A DNA stretch of 64,000 bases. Source: an uncultured Isosphaeraceae bacterium (GTDB lineage: Bacteria > Planctomycetota > Planctomycetia > Isosphaerales > Isosphaeraceae). How positions within the stretch are numbered: position 1 is the first letter of the stretch; each line of letters opens with the position of its first letter. A program made the translations under genes and the position numbers. The DNA lies in the NCBI GenBank assembly GCA_945957605.1, contig CAMFLR010000002.1, positions 668,197 through 732,196 on the forward strand. Reading direction: 5' to 3'. The notes beneath the pieces are model-generated. The model ran no database searches. It saw nothing but the letters and a program-made list of their open reading frames with translations, and was not told the DNA's origin. Below, in pieces: positions 35,425 to 43,216 of this stretch.

Positions 35425-35853
35425 TGGCGACGCCCAGTCAGCACACCGCACCGATCGCTTCGATCTGAAGCACTGAATCGAAGGTGAGTCGCCTTCCCGC
35501 TCCATCCAATCACATCGCGATTTCGACGACGCGCAAATCGCCAATCATTCAATCTCCCAAATTCCTAGTCCTGAGCGCACAACGCGACACCGAATTCCTT
35601 CGCGCAAAGCAATTCCAGACATCTCACATTCATCCATTCGCCTCCGCACGCATTTGCCTTGTTTGTCGTTGCATAGTCTTAGAAGGCTCGAGCGGACTGC
35701 CGTTTTCGATGCAGATGCGAATGGGATAAATGTCAATGGCACGCATGCATGACCGATGTTCAATTCTAAGTGATTTGCCATAATCGTCTGTATTTCCAAG
35801 TCTTATGGGTGGTTAAATGAGATTGCTTTTTTCGCCAAAATGTAGAAAAAGTG

Positions 35854-35882
35854 TTGAATTCGAGTGACAGCATTCTTGTAAT
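35854..35882 (+). promoter_or_regulatory. Promoter of the small lipoprotein gene
   Basis: TTGAAT (35854-35859), 17 bases, TGTAAT (35877-35882). The transcript would start near 35889, about 75 bases before the ATG at 35964, which has AGGATGAAAG as ribosome site. Confidence 0.5.
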
Positions 35883-35963
35883 CCACGTATGGATGCGATA
35901 GTGTCTGCACTCGCCCCTCTTGCAGAATTTCGTGATAGCTCGGTTCAGTCCAAAGGATGAAAG

Positions 35964-36176
35964 ATGTCCAAGGTTCGTTCTTTTGTCGCGGGTTGCGCTC
36001 TGTTCGGCTTGCTCTCGACCATGCTGTTCGTGACGACCGGATGCGAAGGTGGCGCTGATACGTCGGGAACGCAGGCCAAGATCTCGGCAGAGCAGAAGGC
36101 TTCGGAAGATGCCGCTCGCAAGGCGACGGAAGATTTTCAGAAGAACAAAGGCAAGACTGCTACCTCCCCCAAGTAG
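35964..36176 (+). CDS. Small lipoprotein upstream of DUF1559
   Basis: A 70-residue lipoprotein: a signal segment (SFVAGCALFGLLSTMLFVTT) ending in the lipobox FVTTGC, with the lipidated Cys at residue 27, then a short hydrophilic tail (GGADTSGTQAKISAEQKASE) rich in Lys/Glu/Ala, likely helical. Small lipoproteins of this kind often sit beside H-X9-DG pseudopilins in planctomycetes. The gene is 255 bases upstream of the DUF1559 gene on the same strand and may share its transcript. The start has AGGATG just upstream. Confidence 0.8.
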   Translation: MSKVRSFVAGCALFGLLSTMLFVTTGCEGGADTSGTQAKISAEQKASEDAARKATEDFQKNKGKTATSPK

Positions 36177-36431
36177 TAACCCCCCCCTCCAAAGTTTGAG
36201 CTGAAACCAAGAAGACGGCCCACACACCTGGGTCGCGCTGGATTTCACGCAACCCCCCAAAAACTGGCGGGCCGGTTCGTGCTCCGTATTGAGCGCCGGG
36301 CCTGGTTCGCTTCGTGAATGTTGAGTGGGCGGTCCCCCTCTAGCCGCTCGCCACGTCGATGCCCGTGTTGCGGCGTTCGACGTATCTCCCTCCCCATGAA
36401 TGAATTACGAATCGACTAGAGGGCCTTTGCG

Positions 36432-37439
36432 ATGCGGAAGCGTTCCGGCTTTACCCTGATTGAGCTGCTCGTTGTGATCGCGATCATCGCGGTGTTGATC
36501 GCGCTTCTTCTCCCCGCGGTGCAGGCCGCGCGTGAGGCGGCTCGCCGTTCCCAGTGCGTGAACAACCTGAAGCAGATCGGCCTCGCGCTGCACAACTACC
36601 ACCAGACGACCGACCGTTTCCCGATTGGTGCTTCGGCCACCGGCCCGGGCCTCACCTACACCACGGGCGCTGTGTGGAACAGCATGAGCGCGCACGCTCA
36701 GATGCTCCCCTACATGGAGCAGACACAGATCTACAATTCGATCAACTTCAGCGCGTATAGCACCGACCCGGCGAACGCGACCACCGCGTACAACATCAAG
36801 ATCAACGGCTTCCTCTGCCCGTCTGATCCCGGCGCTGGCTCGACGAACCTGAACAACTACAAGGCGAGCCAGGGCACGACCAGCACCGCCTACCCCACAA
36901 CCACGACCGGCATGTTCTCGCAGATTGCGACTTACGGCCTGCGCGATATCGTCGACGGCTCGTCGAACACGATCGCCTTCGGCGAAGCCCTCGTGGGCAA
37001 CACCGGTATCACGATCTGGAAGAGCAATGGCGTCACCGGTTCGAGCCCGACGACCTACTCCGACGTCTCGTCCGTCGGCTGGCAGGCGCTTGTTACGGGC
37101 GACCTGACGACCTGCACCAACTCGTTCAACAGCGGCAGCAACATCACGAACCAGTCGGGCCGCACGTGGCTCGTCGGTGCGTCGGCGTTCACGCTGTTCA
37201 ACACGATCGTTCCGCCGAACTCGACGCAGTTCAAGTGGTCGTCGTGCCGCAATGGTTGCGGTGGTTGCAGCCCCGACGGCTCGGCCTACATGAACGCCAG
37301 CAGCCAGCACTCGGGCGGTGCCAACTTCCTGTTCTGCGACGGTAGCGTGAAGTTCATCAAGGACTCCATCAGCCCCACCACCTACTGGGCGATCGGCACC
37401 AAAGCGAACAACGAAGTCATCAGCTCCGACGCTTATTGA
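36432..37439 (+). CDS. DUF1559 H-X9-DG prepilin-type protein
   Basis: A 335-residue pseudopilin-like protein of the planctomycete-expanded family. It starts with a class III signal, [20 protein letters not shown], where cleavage after Gly gives N-methylPhe, followed by [20 protein letters not shown] and NNLKQIGLALHNYH. The C-terminal SGGANFLFCDGSVKFIKD holds the H-X9-DG motif (HSGGANFLFCDG) and a Gly- and Asn-rich middle makes the beta-rich body. The proteins are thought to be exported by a type II-like system and may assemble on the surface. A second copy is at 58363. A strong terminator follows. Confidence 0.93.
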   Translation: MRKRSGFTLIELLVVIAIIAVLIALLLPAVQAAREAARRSQCVNNLKQIGLALHNYHQTTDRFPIGASATGPGLTYTTGAVWNSMSAHAQMLPYMEQTQIYNSINFSAYSTDPANATTAYNIKINGFLCPSDPGAGSTNLNNYKASQGTTSTAYPTTTTGMFSQIATYGLRDIVDGSSNTIAFGEALVGNTGITIWKSNGVTGSSPTTYSDVSSVGWQALVTGDLTTCTNSFNSGSNITNQSGRTWLVGASAFTLFNTIVPPNSTQFKWSSCRNGCGGCSPDGSAYMNASSQHSGGANFLFCDGSVKFIKDSISPTTYWAIGTKANNEVISSDAY

Positions 37440-37481
37440 TTTCCGGCTCGCGCCGAACGCTTCCGTTCGTGCCTGAAACAC

Positions 37482-37525
37482 AAAACGCCTGTCCCTTGGT
37501 TTCAAGGGGCGGGCGTTTTATTTTG
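37482..37525 (+). terminator. Rho-independent terminator of DUF1559
   Basis: AAAACGCC (37482-37489) with GTCCCTTG pairs against CAAGGG-GC and GGCGTTTT (to 37519), with minor mismatch, and TTTTATTTTG follows. It ends transcription 45-85 bases after the DUF1559 stop at 37439 and abuts the DUF1501 gene end on the other strand. Confidence 0.8.
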
Positions 37526-37534
37526 CTCGAATTC

Positions 37535-38908
37535 TTACGCGAGAATCGATTGAATAATCTGACCCTGAGGCACGACGGTTAGCGGTCGGTCGAGTTGATC
37601 GTGCAACTCGAGGTCGTGCCGCACGCCGAGCAAATGATAGATCGTCGCGATGATCTCAGCAGGCGTCACCGGATCGAGTGCAGGGCGTGCCCCGATCTTA
37701 TCGCTGGCACCGTGAACATAACCCGCGCGAATGCCACCACCCGCGAGCATCAGTCCGTAGCCGAAATTCCAGTGATCGCGACCGGCCATGTGATTGATCT
37801 TGGGGCTGCGGCCAAACTCACCCATGATTACTACGAGCGTGCGTTCGAGCATTCCGCGCGAGACGAGGTCATCGAGCAGGCTCGACACCGCCATATCGAG
37901 TTGTGGCAGCAACGTGTTCTTCAAGCTCGCGAAATTGTTGCCATGCGTATCCCACGTTGCGTTTGCGTCGGGCGCCCACGAGATGCACGCCACACGCGTT
38001 CCGGCTTCGATCAATCGCCGCGAAAGCAAAACACTCTGACCGTAAATGTTTCGCCCGTAGCGATCGCGTGTTTTGGGATCTTCACGATCGATCCGAAATG
38101 CGTCGCGCGTTGCTGGCGTGGTGAGCAAGTCGCACGCTTTCGCCTGAAACGTGTCGAGATCGCGCGTTTTGCGGCTTCCCACATTTGGGCCGCTCGACGT
38201 ACCAAGCTCGTTACCAAGCGTGCGACGGCCAGCGAGTCGATTTGCTCCCAGATCCGGAGGCAAAGCAAGCTCAGGCATGGCAAACGTCGGCAAGCTTGGA
38301 TCCTTGAGGACGAACAACGGATCATGACTTCGACCGAGCCAACCGCCGTAAAATCCCGGCTGCGGCGGCCCTCCTGCTCCTTCGGCCGTAATATAGGGCA
38401 GCGAAACGTAAGGAACAATCGGCGCCTTGGGCGGACGAAGTAGACCGACGACCGAACCAATCGAAGGATTATCAGTCGGCTTGAATCCGCCACCGAGTTC
38501 GCCGCGATCGTGGCCCGTCAGTCCGCAATAAACAGCGGCCGCGTGCGAGTTGTTCACGCTGTGATGCGCCGAGCGAATGATCGTGGTGCGATGGACATGC
38601 TGTGCGAGCCGAGGCAAATGCTCGCAAAGCTGGACGCCGGGAAGTGTCGTGTCGATCGGCTTGAAGTCGGAACGAATGCCTGAGGGAGCATCCGGCTTCA
38701 TGTCCCACATATCGAGATGACTGGGACCGCCGTTGAGAAACACGAGAATGCAGGAATCGGCGCGAGGTTGCGCGACGCCCGGTCGAACGGCGTCGGCCCG
38801 CAGCAAGCCGGGCAGATTCAGCCCGAACAGGCCGATGCCGCCAACCTGCACCATCTCGCGGCGCGTAAGGCGAGGAAGGGTTCGACAACCCGCATTCGAC
38901 GTCGGCAT
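37535..38908 (-). CDS. DUF1501 family exported protein
   Basis: A 457-residue protein. N-terminal RLTRREMVQVGGIGLFGLNL is a Tat-type signal (RR-motif). Next comes ADSCILVFLNGGPSHLDMWD, the DUF1501 start, then the AHHSVNNSHAAAVYCGLTGH and VVIMGEFGRSPKINHMAGRD blocks, containing conserved His and Asp/Glu residues placed as in the alkaline-phosphatase/sulfatase-like fold. GGGIRAGYVHGASDKIG follows. The family is linked to planctomycete sugar-catabolism gene clusters, though no sulfatase or cytochrome partner is next to it here. Start 38908 has GAGGAG upstream. Confidence 0.92.
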   Translation of the reverse strand: MPTSNAGCRTLPRLTRREMVQVGGIGLFGLNLPGLLRADAVRPGVAQPRADSCILVFLNGGPSHLDMWDMKPDAPSGIRSDFKPIDTTLPGVQLCEHLPRLAQHVHRTTIIRSAHHSVNNSHAAAVYCGLTGHDRGELGGGFKPTDNPSIGSVVGLLRPPKAPIVPYVSLPYITAEGAGGPPQPGFYGGWLGRSHDPLFVLKDPSLPTFAMPELALPPDLGANRLAGRRTLGNELGTSSGPNVGSRKTRDLDTFQAKACDLLTTPATRDAFRIDREDPKTRDRYGRNIYGQSVLLSRRLIEAGTRVACISWAPDANATWDTHGNNFASLKNTLLPQLDMAVSSLLDDLVSRGMLERTLVVIMGEFGRSPKINHMAGRDHWNFGYGLMLAGGGIRAGYVHGASDKIGARPALDPVTPAEIIATIYHLLGVRHDLELHDQLDRPLTVVPQGQIIQSILA

Positions 38909-39139
38909 GCGTTTGCTCCTCGCACATGGCGGGCTTTCATTGAACCGTATCGTACCCGGCCCAGCGAAGAGATATCAAGCGAATGTTTAACGATCTTGTG
39001 TTGGATCCCCTTGCCAAACCCGCGCTACCGAGGCGCGGAGGCAGGGTGTACCGGCACAACTCACAACAGCTCGTGTAGAGTTGTTACTGACTCGCGGCAA
39101 TTGCGATCCGTCCTCACCACGGCTTGTGGATTCCAGAAA

Positions 39140-39502
39140 ATGAAATCGTTCATGAGAATTTGTATTATTTTTATGTTCATGGCGGGTTGCGGTTCAAGCT
39201 CCGTCGGCCCACTGACTTCTCCTTCTGGCGCTTTCATCGCCCACGCCGGCAGCTCGGCCGAGAGTCCGCTTATCGTTCTCAGGGTCCAGGAGACGAGGAC
39301 AAAACGCGAAATCACATTTCAGACGGGAGCCAGCGACATCCAAAAGTGGGCCATCGCCTGGTCGCCCGCGAATACATTGGTTTTGTACTCGTCCGACATT
39401 GGAATCTACGCCTACGAAGTCAAAGACGGCAAGCTCGTCGAACGCCTGGCGAACGATTCAGAAAAAGAGGTCGGGAGGTCTGCGTATCGCAAGCACACTT
39501 GA
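39140..39502 (+). CDS. Small lipoprotein, unknown
   Basis: A 120-residue lipoprotein: MKSFMRICIIFMFMAGCGSSS, with lipobox MAGC and a Ser-rich linker. The mature part, TSPSGAFIAHAGSSAESPLI then VLRVQETRTKREITFQTGA, IQKWAIAWSPANTLVLYSSD and IYAYEVKDGKLVERL, has the alternating pattern of a WD40/TolB-type blade pair, though too short for a full propeller. An ATG at 39152 is an alternative start. There is no close neighbour on this strand. Confidence 0.65.
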   Translation: MKSFMRICIIFMFMAGCGSSSVGPLTSPSGAFIAHAGSSAESPLIVLRVQETRTKREITFQTGASDIQKWAIAWSPANTLVLYSSDIGIYAYEVKDGKLVERLANDSEKEVGRSAYRKHT

Positions 39503-39673
39503 CGGAATCCGTGATAAATACAAAACAATGCTCGGCGCAACGCTTCAATCTAACGCACAATCATGCGAACATTAAATAATTCCGCGACTTCCGACATATT
39601 CTGCTCATCCGGCATGCTTACGCGTTCCGCGGAAGCATGGCACCCAAAGTACAACTCAGTCGGTGATCGCCGG

Positions 39674-39742
39674 GTGCCACTGGCTATGCCAGTGCTCTGG
39701 ATTGCAAACAAATACAGAAGACACTGGCATAGCCAGTGGCAC
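39674..39742. repeat. Paired-hairpin inverted repeat
   Basis: GTGCCACTGGCTATGCCAGTG (39674-39694; 21 bases) is repeated perfectly inverted at 39722-39742, with a 27-base spacer. Each arm also self-pairs (CACTGGC tat GCCAGTG). It lies between the small lipoprotein gene and the OmpA-like gene. It has the same design as 22067-22144. Confidence 0.8.
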
Positions 39743-39772
39743 ACAGCTTCGATTGCTCGCGATGACTGCGTG

Positions 39773-40576
39773 CTAACGCGCAACCGGACTAACGCTATTG
39801 AGCTCAATCTCAACACGCGCATTCTTCGCGCGATCACGATCATTCTCGCTGGCGACAAGCGGGCGCGACGTCCCCAACCCAGCAACGCCAATTTGAGCAG
39901 GATCGCGTTTCGTTTGCTGGGCAAGCGTGTCGCGGACCTTCACGGCGCGGGCAAGGCTGAGATCGTCGGCACCCTTTGATGCGTCGTTCCTGGTTGACGC
40001 GGCTTTCACCGACGATCCCGAAGCGTGGCCAGTGACCATCAGACGTTGCTTCGCCAACTCGGGCTCGTTGAGGATCGCCGCGACGTCGTCGAGCAGGCGA
40101 ATCGCATCGGGGCGAAGCCGCGAGGTTGCGGGAACGAAAAGAGTGTCGGCTTCGACCGTGATTACGCCGGCAACGGGATCATACGTCGTGCCCGGATGCG
40201 TTTCCGAGAACGATTTCAAACGAGCCTGGACGGCCGACGATGGTGTCGAAATCGACGCCCGCGCGGTGCGTTTGAAGCGCTGGAACGCGTCGTTCAGATC
40301 TTCGCGTTCATCAATGTACGCTTGAACGCTTGTTTCGAGTCGTGCGTTTGCATCTTCGAGTGCGGTGAGCCGACGCGAGTCGTTGAGGGCGCGACGCGTG
40401 AGATCCGAGTTTTCGCCCTTCAAACTCAGGGCTGTATCGCGGAGTTGTGCGTTCTCGGCGCGGAGCGATTGCGCGAGCTTGGCAGCATCGTCGAGTCGCG
40501 ACTTGGGAACAACGGCACAACCGCTTGCGGCAAGCGAAGCACCAAGAATCACAACAAGCCGGCTCGCTTTGCGCAT
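39773..40576 (-). CDS. OmpA-like lipoprotein with coiled coil
   Basis: A 267-residue envelope protein starting MRKASRLVVILGASLAASGC, a lipoprotein signal with lipobox ASGC at residue 20. Residues ~30-95 form a coiled coil (LDDAAKLAQSLRAENAQLRD to LEDANARLETSVQAYIDERE). From ~140 the OmpA/MotB domain begins: GVITVEADTLFVPATSRLRP, LAKQRLMVTGHASG and the ending SRPLVASENDRDRAKNARVE, with the Asp and Arg that bind diaminopimelate of peptidoglycan. The start has GGAGGG nine bases upstream. It likely tethers the outer membrane to the wall. Confidence 0.88.
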   Translation of the reverse strand: MRKASRLVVILGASLAASGCAVVPKSRLDDAAKLAQSLRAENAQLRDTALSLKGENSDLTRRALNDSRRLTALEDANARLETSVQAYIDEREDLNDAFQRFKRTARASISTPSSAVQARLKSFSETHPGTTYDPVAGVITVEADTLFVPATSRLRPDAIRLLDDVAAILNEPELAKQRLMVTGHASGSSVKAASTRNDASKGADDLSLARAVKVRDTLAQQTKRDPAQIGVAGLGTSRPLVASENDRDRAKNARVEIELNSVSPVAR

Positions 40577-40687
40577 GAAATGGCCCTCCGCTCCCGTTTG
40601 AGGAGCAGAGGGCGAGATTCGAGCGCCGTGCTGGATCGTTCTCTGTGGGGCCATGCGTGCCGACTCCTTTCGGTACGACTGGGCTTC

Positions 40688-40742
40688 GACGCGAGCGAGA
40701 AGAAGCTTCAGATCTCGCGTCGTGGGCTCCCTCCTGGAGCCC
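40688..40742 (-). terminator. Twin hairpins after the HTH gene
   Basis: GACGCGAG (40688-40695) pairs with CTCGCGTC (40714-40721), and GGGCTCC (40724-40730) with GGAGCCC (40736-40742) around CTCCT. They lie just after the stop of the HTH protein (40767) and upstream of the OmpA-like gene, and could end or attenuate transcription. There is no T-run. Confidence 0.35.
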
Positions 40743-40766
40743 GAGATGGAACCAACACGGTGAACC

Positions 40767-42317
40767 TTACTTGGGCATCAGGCCGGCGAGGGCCTGCACG
40801 ATTCCCGAGGCGGGGCCGCCGTCGCGGAAGTCGTAGAGATTGCGGGCCATGTCGACGCCGACGAAGGCGAGCAACAGGGCGAACAGCGTACCGACGCAGA
40901 GGAAGCCAACCCAGAGTCCGCCCCACTCGGCGTTGTCGCGCGAGGTCGGAATGACGGTTCCCTGGCTGGCACTCGAGCTAACCGGCGAGGCCGATTCGGA
41001 GTCGACGTCCCAGCCGCTGCCGCCCAGTCCGTCGTCGTCATCTGCGCCGAATTCGCCTGACTCTTCGTCGTCGAGCACCGCCGGCCCCATTGCGGTCGCG
41101 GCGTTCTCGTCGACTTCTTCCTCGTCGATCGCGAACACTTCCGACGCACTGTCGGATTCGTCGAGATCGAAGTCGCTGCCGGCCGATTCGAGCTGCATCG
41201 TCCGGTCGTCGCCTTCGCCCGAGTCGAGCGCGTCAACTTCGAAGTCGGTGTCTTCGAAGATGTCTTTTTCGCCCTTGCGAGCGACGGGCGGCGGCGTGGC
41301 GGCAAGCGCGGCCTTTGGCTTGGCCGGTTCGGCCGCCTTGGGCTTGGGCTTCATCGCGGCTGGCGTGTCGTCATCAAGCGGCGCGAGTTCGATCGAGTCG
41401 GACAGACCGCCATCGAAACCGCCGAGGTTGATGCCCGAGTCGCTAGGACGGCCAAGGTTCACGCCCGAGTCGGCGGGAGCCGCGGCGGTGACGTCGGAAT
41501 CGCCAGGGCCGACGGAAACCGACGGCTGGTCGAATTCTTCGCTCGCGTCGAGGGCGGAAAGCTCGAAATCGCTGCCCGATTCGGGCTGAAGCGCGTCGAT
41601 CATGCTCGACGGATTCAGGTCGAAATCGCTGTCACCCGGAGGCGCTTGCACCTCGGCCGACGAGCCGGTCATCGGGCTCTGGCGGACGGCGGTGTCGCCG
41701 GGATTGGGGAGCGGGAAGTCGGGCATCGAGCCTTCGTCGTTCACCAGAGTCACATCGGAATCGCTCGGCGTCTTGATGCCGCCGTGGGGTGCGCCGATGC
41801 CGCTGATTGGCGAGAGGCGAACATCGGAATCACTGGCGCCAAAGCCTTCGGGAACGACGCGGATGTCGGAATCGCTCGGCATCTTGCCCGCGCCGCCCAT
41901 GCCGAGGATCGTCGAGCTGGAATTGCTCGCGCTGCCCAGGCTGGGGGGAACGGAAAGATCGTCGAGCAACACGTCGCGATCGACGTCGTCGTTGAAGCTG
42001 GGCATGTCGGTGGTGGGCTGGCCAAGGCTGGGCTTGGCCGTTCCGAGCTGGAACTCGGAAAGGTCGATCTCGCCACTTCCCTGTTCGGTGGGAAGGTCGA
42101 GGCTCGACAGCGAAAGTTCAGGGTCGGAGAGCGAAAAGTCGGGGTCGCTCCCCAGGCCACGCCGGCGGGCTAGCTCGTCGATGTCGGCGACGCGGAACCG
42201 CCACGAGCCGCTGTCCATGAACGCGCGGATTTCACGGTGCTGGGCTTTCGCCTGCAGGTCTTCAGGGCTCATCCCCAGGACCCGGGCTGCCTCTTCGAGT
42301 GTATAAAACTGGGCCAT
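40767..42317 (-). CDS. Acidic HTH protein with C-terminal membrane anchor
   Basis: A 516-residue protein. The first ~55 residues are an excisionase/MerR-type helix-turn-helix (FYTLEEAARVLGMSPEDLQA then REIRAFMDSGSWRFRVADID). It then has a ~400-residue very acidic, low-complexity region with repeated (P/S)SDSD(V/I) units: MPSDSDIRVVP, ASDSDVRLSP, PSDSDVTLVN, PADSGVNLG, PSDSGINLG. The end has one membrane helix at ~470-490 (LWVGFLCVGTLFALLLAFVG). The DSD repeats look like acceptors for Ser/Thr kinase phosphorylation, which is inference. Planctomycete proteins of this layout are known to me in outline only; a membrane-tethered regulator is likely. Confidence 0.8.
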   Translation of the reverse strand: MAQFYTLEEAARVLGMSPEDLQAKAQHREIRAFMDSGSWRFRVADIDELARRRGLGSDPDFSLSDPELSLSSLDLPTEQGSGEIDLSEFQLGTAKPSLGQPTTDMPSFNDDVDRDVLLDDLSVPPSLGSASNSSSTILGMGGAGKMPSDSDIRVVPEGFGASDSDVRLSPISGIGAPHGGIKTPSDSDVTLVNDEGSMPDFPLPNPGDTAVRQSPMTGSSAEVQAPPGDSDFDLNPSSMIDALQPESGSDFELSALDASEEFDQPSVSVGPGDSDVTAAAPADSGVNLGRPSDSGINLGGFDGGLSDSIELAPLDDDTPAAMKPKPKAAEPAKPKAALAATPPPVARKGEKDIFEDTDFEVDALDSGEGDDRTMQLESAGSDFDLDESDSASEVFAIDEEEVDENAATAMGPAVLDDEESGEFGADDDDGLGGSGWDVDSESASPVSSSASQGTVIPTSRDNAEWGGLWVGFLCVGTLFALLLAFVGVDMARNLYDFRDGGPASGIVQALAGLMPK

Positions 42318-42450
42318 GGACGTGCTCCTCGTTCGCGGTCGGCCTCGGTTTTCGGCACGGTCGCGAACCGGCCGTATCGGTCCGTTTCGATGGGGTCAAA
42401 GCGGAACCCGGAGGAGGCGACGACGGAACACGCCCGCGACTCCACCCGGT

Positions 42451-42840
42451 TTAATGTTTGCCGGGGATGGTGCGAACCATCGCCTCGACCTGACTCACTT
42501 CCGGCGCCTGATTGTTGTATTCCGACAGCTTCAGATCGAAACGGTACTGACGAGCCGCTTCCAGCTTCACCGAGCCTGCTCCTCGACCCGACTGCGAGTC
42601 GACACGGTAAACCGCGAACGACTGCCCCCGGGTGTCGATCAGGTAAAGCAACTGGGACGCGCCTCCGGGTGATGGCGATGTGAACGCGATCATCCCGTTA
42701 GACTCTGCCCCTGCTGGAACTGCTGCTTGCTGTGCCTGGGCCGATACTCCTCGTGAGCCGACCCAGAGGGCCAGCGCCACGCCGATCATCACACCCGGCA
42801 ACCCGTACCGAACCACCTGTCGCCACTGCAAACCATTCAT
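42451..42840 (-). CDS. Hypothetical exported/membrane protein
   Basis: A 129-residue protein. The N-terminus WRQVVRYGLPGVMIGVALAL contains one membrane segment (~14-31), followed by a Gln/Ala-rich linker (SAQAQQAAVPAGAES) and a beta-rich domain: QLLYLIDTRGQSFAVYRVDS, GAGSVKLEAARQYRFDLKLS. The pattern SQLLYLIDTRGQSFAVYRV is reminiscent of a single propeller-like sheet. No known family can be assigned. It is 133 bases upstream of the HTH gene on the same strand. Confidence 0.65.
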   Translation of the reverse strand: MNGLQWRQVVRYGLPGVMIGVALALWVGSRGVSAQAQQAAVPAGAESNGMIAFTSPSPGGASQLLYLIDTRGQSFAVYRVDSQSGRGAGSVKLEAARQYRFDLKLSEYNNQAPEVSQVEAMVRTIPGKH

Positions 42841-43216
42841 ACCGCAACCTCCGTGTCTCAGTTGCGGCCAGACCCCCCATCCTTCGGATAGTCACCGCCG
42901 AACCCCGAGCGCAAGGCCCGAAACCGACGGAGAGTCACCCGACAAGGCCCCCGTACACACCCAGTTTATCACACTGATTGAACGTCGCGGCGATAAACCG
43001 AGAGACGCGATGCGGCGGCCTTGGAGTCGAGCCGAGAAAGGCGAGAACCACCCCATCTTACCAAGACGGTCAGGTCCCGCAAGGTCAGCACGGTTTGTTT
43101 TGAAGGGACGGGGAACCCTTTACGGATTGTATCAATTCCCCGGAGCAAACCGTGCCGGCGCGGTGCGACATGGAATCGTTAGTCCACCCATTGAACGAGT
43201 CAATAGGTGGCCTACG
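42841..43216. other. Intergenic region with a structured element
   Basis: A 376-base gap between two minus-strand genes. The part 43032-43125 can fold as one long hairpin (see ncRNA candidate). A second inverted repeat, GCACGGTTTG (43088-43097 region) with CAAACCGTGC near 43146-43155, competes with it. No protein gene is seen. Confidence 0.5.
43032..43125 (+). ncRNA. Possible small SRP-like RNA hairpin
   Basis: On the plus strand the region can fold as one ~94-nt rod: CCG/CGG (43032/43123), AAAGG/CCTTT (43037/43117), CCCC/GGGG (43051/43110), TCTT/GGGA-type pairs, CAAG/TTTG (43062/43094) and CG/CG, closing on CC-GCAA-GG. The apex sequence GGTCAGGTCC...AAGG.CAGCA resembles the conserved SRP domain IV sequence GGTCAGGTCC-GGAA-GGAAGCA, with a GCAA tetraloop and two extra bases on the 3' side. 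The mismatches are enough for doubt: it may be a variant SRP RNA, another hairpin RNA, or chance. Confidence 0.3.

Larger units (their letters stand above)
35240..35963. other. Long intergenic region, AT-richer
   Basis: These 724 bases separate the DUF1326 gene (minus) from the small lipoprotein gene (plus). I see no convincing gene; the open frames here lack ribosome sites and codon bias. It holds two promoters, one for each flanking gene (35395-35424 and 35854-35882). From about 35700 the AT content rises. A small RNA or leader peptide is possible but nothing specific can be shown. Confidence 0.5.

Noticed and set aside
35484..35729. Possible gene in the 35240-35963 gap
   Set aside because: No ribosome site, unusual codon use and no recognisable protein; it is opposite other random frames in the same place.
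36405..37505. Long minus-strand frame opposite the first DUF1559 gene
   Set aside because: The same high-GC shadow pattern as for the second copy, spanning both the gene and its terminator.
43060..43155. GCACGGTTTG / CAAACCGTGC as the main structure of the 42841-43216 gap
   Set aside because: Its loop is long and the SRP-like rod uses the same 5' arm with more pairs; it is listed only as a competing fold.
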